Shown one piece after another: positions 31,727 through 32,765 of a DNA stretch of 32,765 nt (position 1 is its first letter; every line of letters starts with the position of its first letter). The position numbers and the translations under genes were made by a program. Under the pieces are notes generated by a model that was not told the DNA's origin, did not search any database, and saw only the letters and a program-made list of their open reading frames with translations. The DNA is from Rhodoferax sp. (lineage in GTDB: Bacteria; Pseudomonadota; Gammaproteobacteria; Burkholderiales; Burkholderiaceae_C): NCBI GenBank assembly GCA_029865675.1, contig JARXAU010000079.1, positions 1 through 32,765 of the forward strand. Direction: 5' to 3'.

Positions 31727-32316
31727 GGGGATGTATTTTCCATCAGGCGTTGAAGGGCGGCCGCATCACCCCGGGGACTGCGGCCCCGGGAATCCGGGTG
31801 CAGGGCACCGCGGATATCGTCCAGGTCATAAACCATCAAGTGCACGCCCATGTTTTGTCCTAGCGTCTCGCTGCGGACATGCACGCTGAGTGCGTCCACC
31901 AGCGTGCCCTGAAAGCCCGGCACCGAGCGTGCTTCAAAGCGCACGCCCATATCTATCAGTGCGATTTCTGCCGCTTTCGAGTCTTCGCAAAACAGCTGCA
32001 GGTAGATGTCAGAGTTCCGGGTGGCGGTGCCGCGCCAGACCGCGCCGCCCAAATAGGGCTGGAAGCGCGCCAGTCTCTGCATCCACTCCAAGGCCAGTTC
32101 GCGCAGCGCGCGCAACTCTTGCGGCTGGGTGTCTGCACAGAACAGTGCGATGTATTCCTCGACCGCCGCTTCCACTTGGTCGTTGTCGGGCAAGCCGCCG
32201 CGCCCGCCCGCGCCGAGCTGTTTGGCGGCGCGGCGCTTGGCGGCGCCGTAGTCCAGACCCTCCTCCACAATCATCCGGGCTGCGGCTGCCGCGATCTCAG
32301 CTTGGTAACTTTCCAT
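31723..32316 (-). CDS. Conserved hypothetical protein upstream of TlpA-like gene
   Basis: A 197-residue soluble protein with no signal peptide. The N-terminal helical part (MESYQAEIAAAAARMIVEEG, LDYGAAKRRAAKQLG, DNDQVEAAVEEYIALF) is followed by an alpha/beta part with GGAVWRGTATRNSDIYLQLFCED, which resembles nucleotidyltransferase-fold segments, though I do not see a full catalytic triad. In related bacteria this gene commonly sits between the TlpA-like gene and mpl. I cannot assign a function. ATG 32316 is chosen because upstream sequence belongs to the divergent mpl leader and lacks family-like sequence. Confidence 0.75.
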   Translation of the reverse strand: MESYQAEIAAAAARMIVEEGLDYGAAKRRAAKQLGAGGRGGLPDNDQVEAAVEEYIALFCADTQPQELRALRELALEWMQRLARFQPYLGGAVWRGTATRNSDIYLQLFCEDSKAAEIALIDMGVRFEARSVPGFQGTLVDALSVHVRSETLGQNMGVHLMVYDLDDIRGALHPDSRGRSPRGDAAALQRLMENTSP

Positions 32317-32376
32317 GCGCGCATTGTGCCCGCCCGTGCCGGCAGGTGCCCCGGGGTGGGTGGCTAAACTCGCGCG

Positions 32377-32765
32377 ATGCATATTCATATATTGGGCATT
32401 TGCGGCACTTTCATGGGCGGTTTGGCGGCGCTGGCGCGTGAAGCGGGCCACCGGGTGACCGGTTGCGACGCCGGGGTCTACCCGCCCATGAGTGACCAGT
32501 TGCGTGCGTTGGGAATTGATCTGATTGAGGGTTTTGGCGCCGACCAGCTGGCGATCAAGCCCGATATGTTTGTGATTGGCAACACTGTGAGCCGCAGCCG
32601 CACAGAGGCCGGCGCGGCTAAGTTCCCGCTGATTGAAGCTATTTTGGACGCCGGTGCGCCCTACACCAGCGGCCCGCAGTGGCTCGCTGAACACGTCTTG
32701 CAGGGCCGCCACGTGCTGGCCGTGGCCGGTACCCATGGCAAAACCACCACCACCGCCATGCTGAC
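32377..32765 (+). CDS. mpl: UDP-MurNAc:L-Ala-gamma-D-Glu-meso-DAP ligase Mpl (partial)
   Basis: The first 129 residues are visible; the gene runs past the window end. The Mur-ligase N-terminal domain (MHIHILGICGTFMGGLAALA, VTGCDAGVYPPMSDQL, FVIGNTVSRS) leads into the ATP loop VAGTHGKTTTTAML. The GICGTFMGG start and VYPPMS are typical of Mpl rather than MurC. Mpl rejoins recycled tripeptide to UDP-MurNAc, the same recycling pathway in which AmpD (elsewhere in this window) acts. Start ATG 32377 is 60 bp from the divergent hypothetical gene. Confidence 0.95.
   Translation, partial: MHIHILGICGTFMGGLAALAREAGHRVTGCDAGVYPPMSDQLRALGIDLIEGFGADQLAIKPDMFVIGNTVSRSRTEAGAAKFPLIEAILDAGAPYTSGPQWLAEHVLQGRHVLAVAGTHGKTTTTAML

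Overview
The window is a GC-rich chromosomal segment from a betaproteobacterium, most likely a Comamonadaceae member (Rhodoferax/Polaromonas-like). I infer this from gene content and order (dsbC next to an M61 peptidase, the DUF3426 protein-prmA-accC-accB block, a long double-ATP-cone NrdA, an Ala/Lys-rich H1-like protein, a PP0621-type small protein beside ampD) and from the strong G/C preference at third codon positions. No phage, IS element or CRISPR array is recognisable.

Layout. 1-2212: a partial SDR oxidoreductase and a DUF2147 protein, divergent from a TetR-type regulator, then a small Rap1a-like secreted protein. 2278-6045: UbiH-family FAD monooxygenase, DsbC and an M61 peptidase with a PDZ domain, all on the plus strand. 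6092-6633: a ParD-like/ParE toxin-antitoxin pair with a palindrome at its promoter. 6634-9700: an AT-rich, gene-poor accessory stretch with two orphan genes, a Tat-exported protein and a membrane-anchored Sel1-like protein. 9701-11363: divergent PaaG-like isomerase and enoyl-CoA hydratase, followed by tRNA-Met(CAT) and its terminator. 11622-16257: a four-gene photolyase cassette: photolyase/cryptochrome-like protein, DUF2256 zinc-ribbon protein (58 aa), iron-sulfur (6-4) photolyase, and a protein with a photolyase FAD domain at its N terminus and an alpha/beta domain at its C terminus. 16361-19021: secreted hypothetical, miaB, lipocalin, DUF3297. 19042-22142: ffh (minus), then a CcsA/YpjD-like protein, a PP0621-like protein and ampD. 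22313-26681: NrdR-box-controlled nrdA-nrdB. 26848-27378: H1-like protein. 27468-30942 (minus): DUF3426 protein, prmA, accC, accB. 31109-32316 (minus): TlpA-like redoxin and a conserved hypothetical. 32377-end: the start of mpl.

Main points of interest. (1) nrdA carries an in-frame amber codon at 24836-24838. The reading frame on both sides is otherwise intact and conserved, and truncation would remove the Tyr-Tyr radical-transfer pair and the C-terminal CxxC of an essential enzyme. (2) The photolyase cassette joins three divergent photolyase-family proteins and a DUF2256 partner with overlapping or tightly spaced genes. Its third member looks like a photolyase with its two domains in reversed order. 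(3) The AT-rich island encodes an orphan protein with a clear Tat signal. (4) The nrdA promoter has two NrdR-like boxes 32 bp apart, one covering the -10 hexamer.

Everything here is read from sequence by eye. Family assignments rest on remembered motifs, not on database searches.
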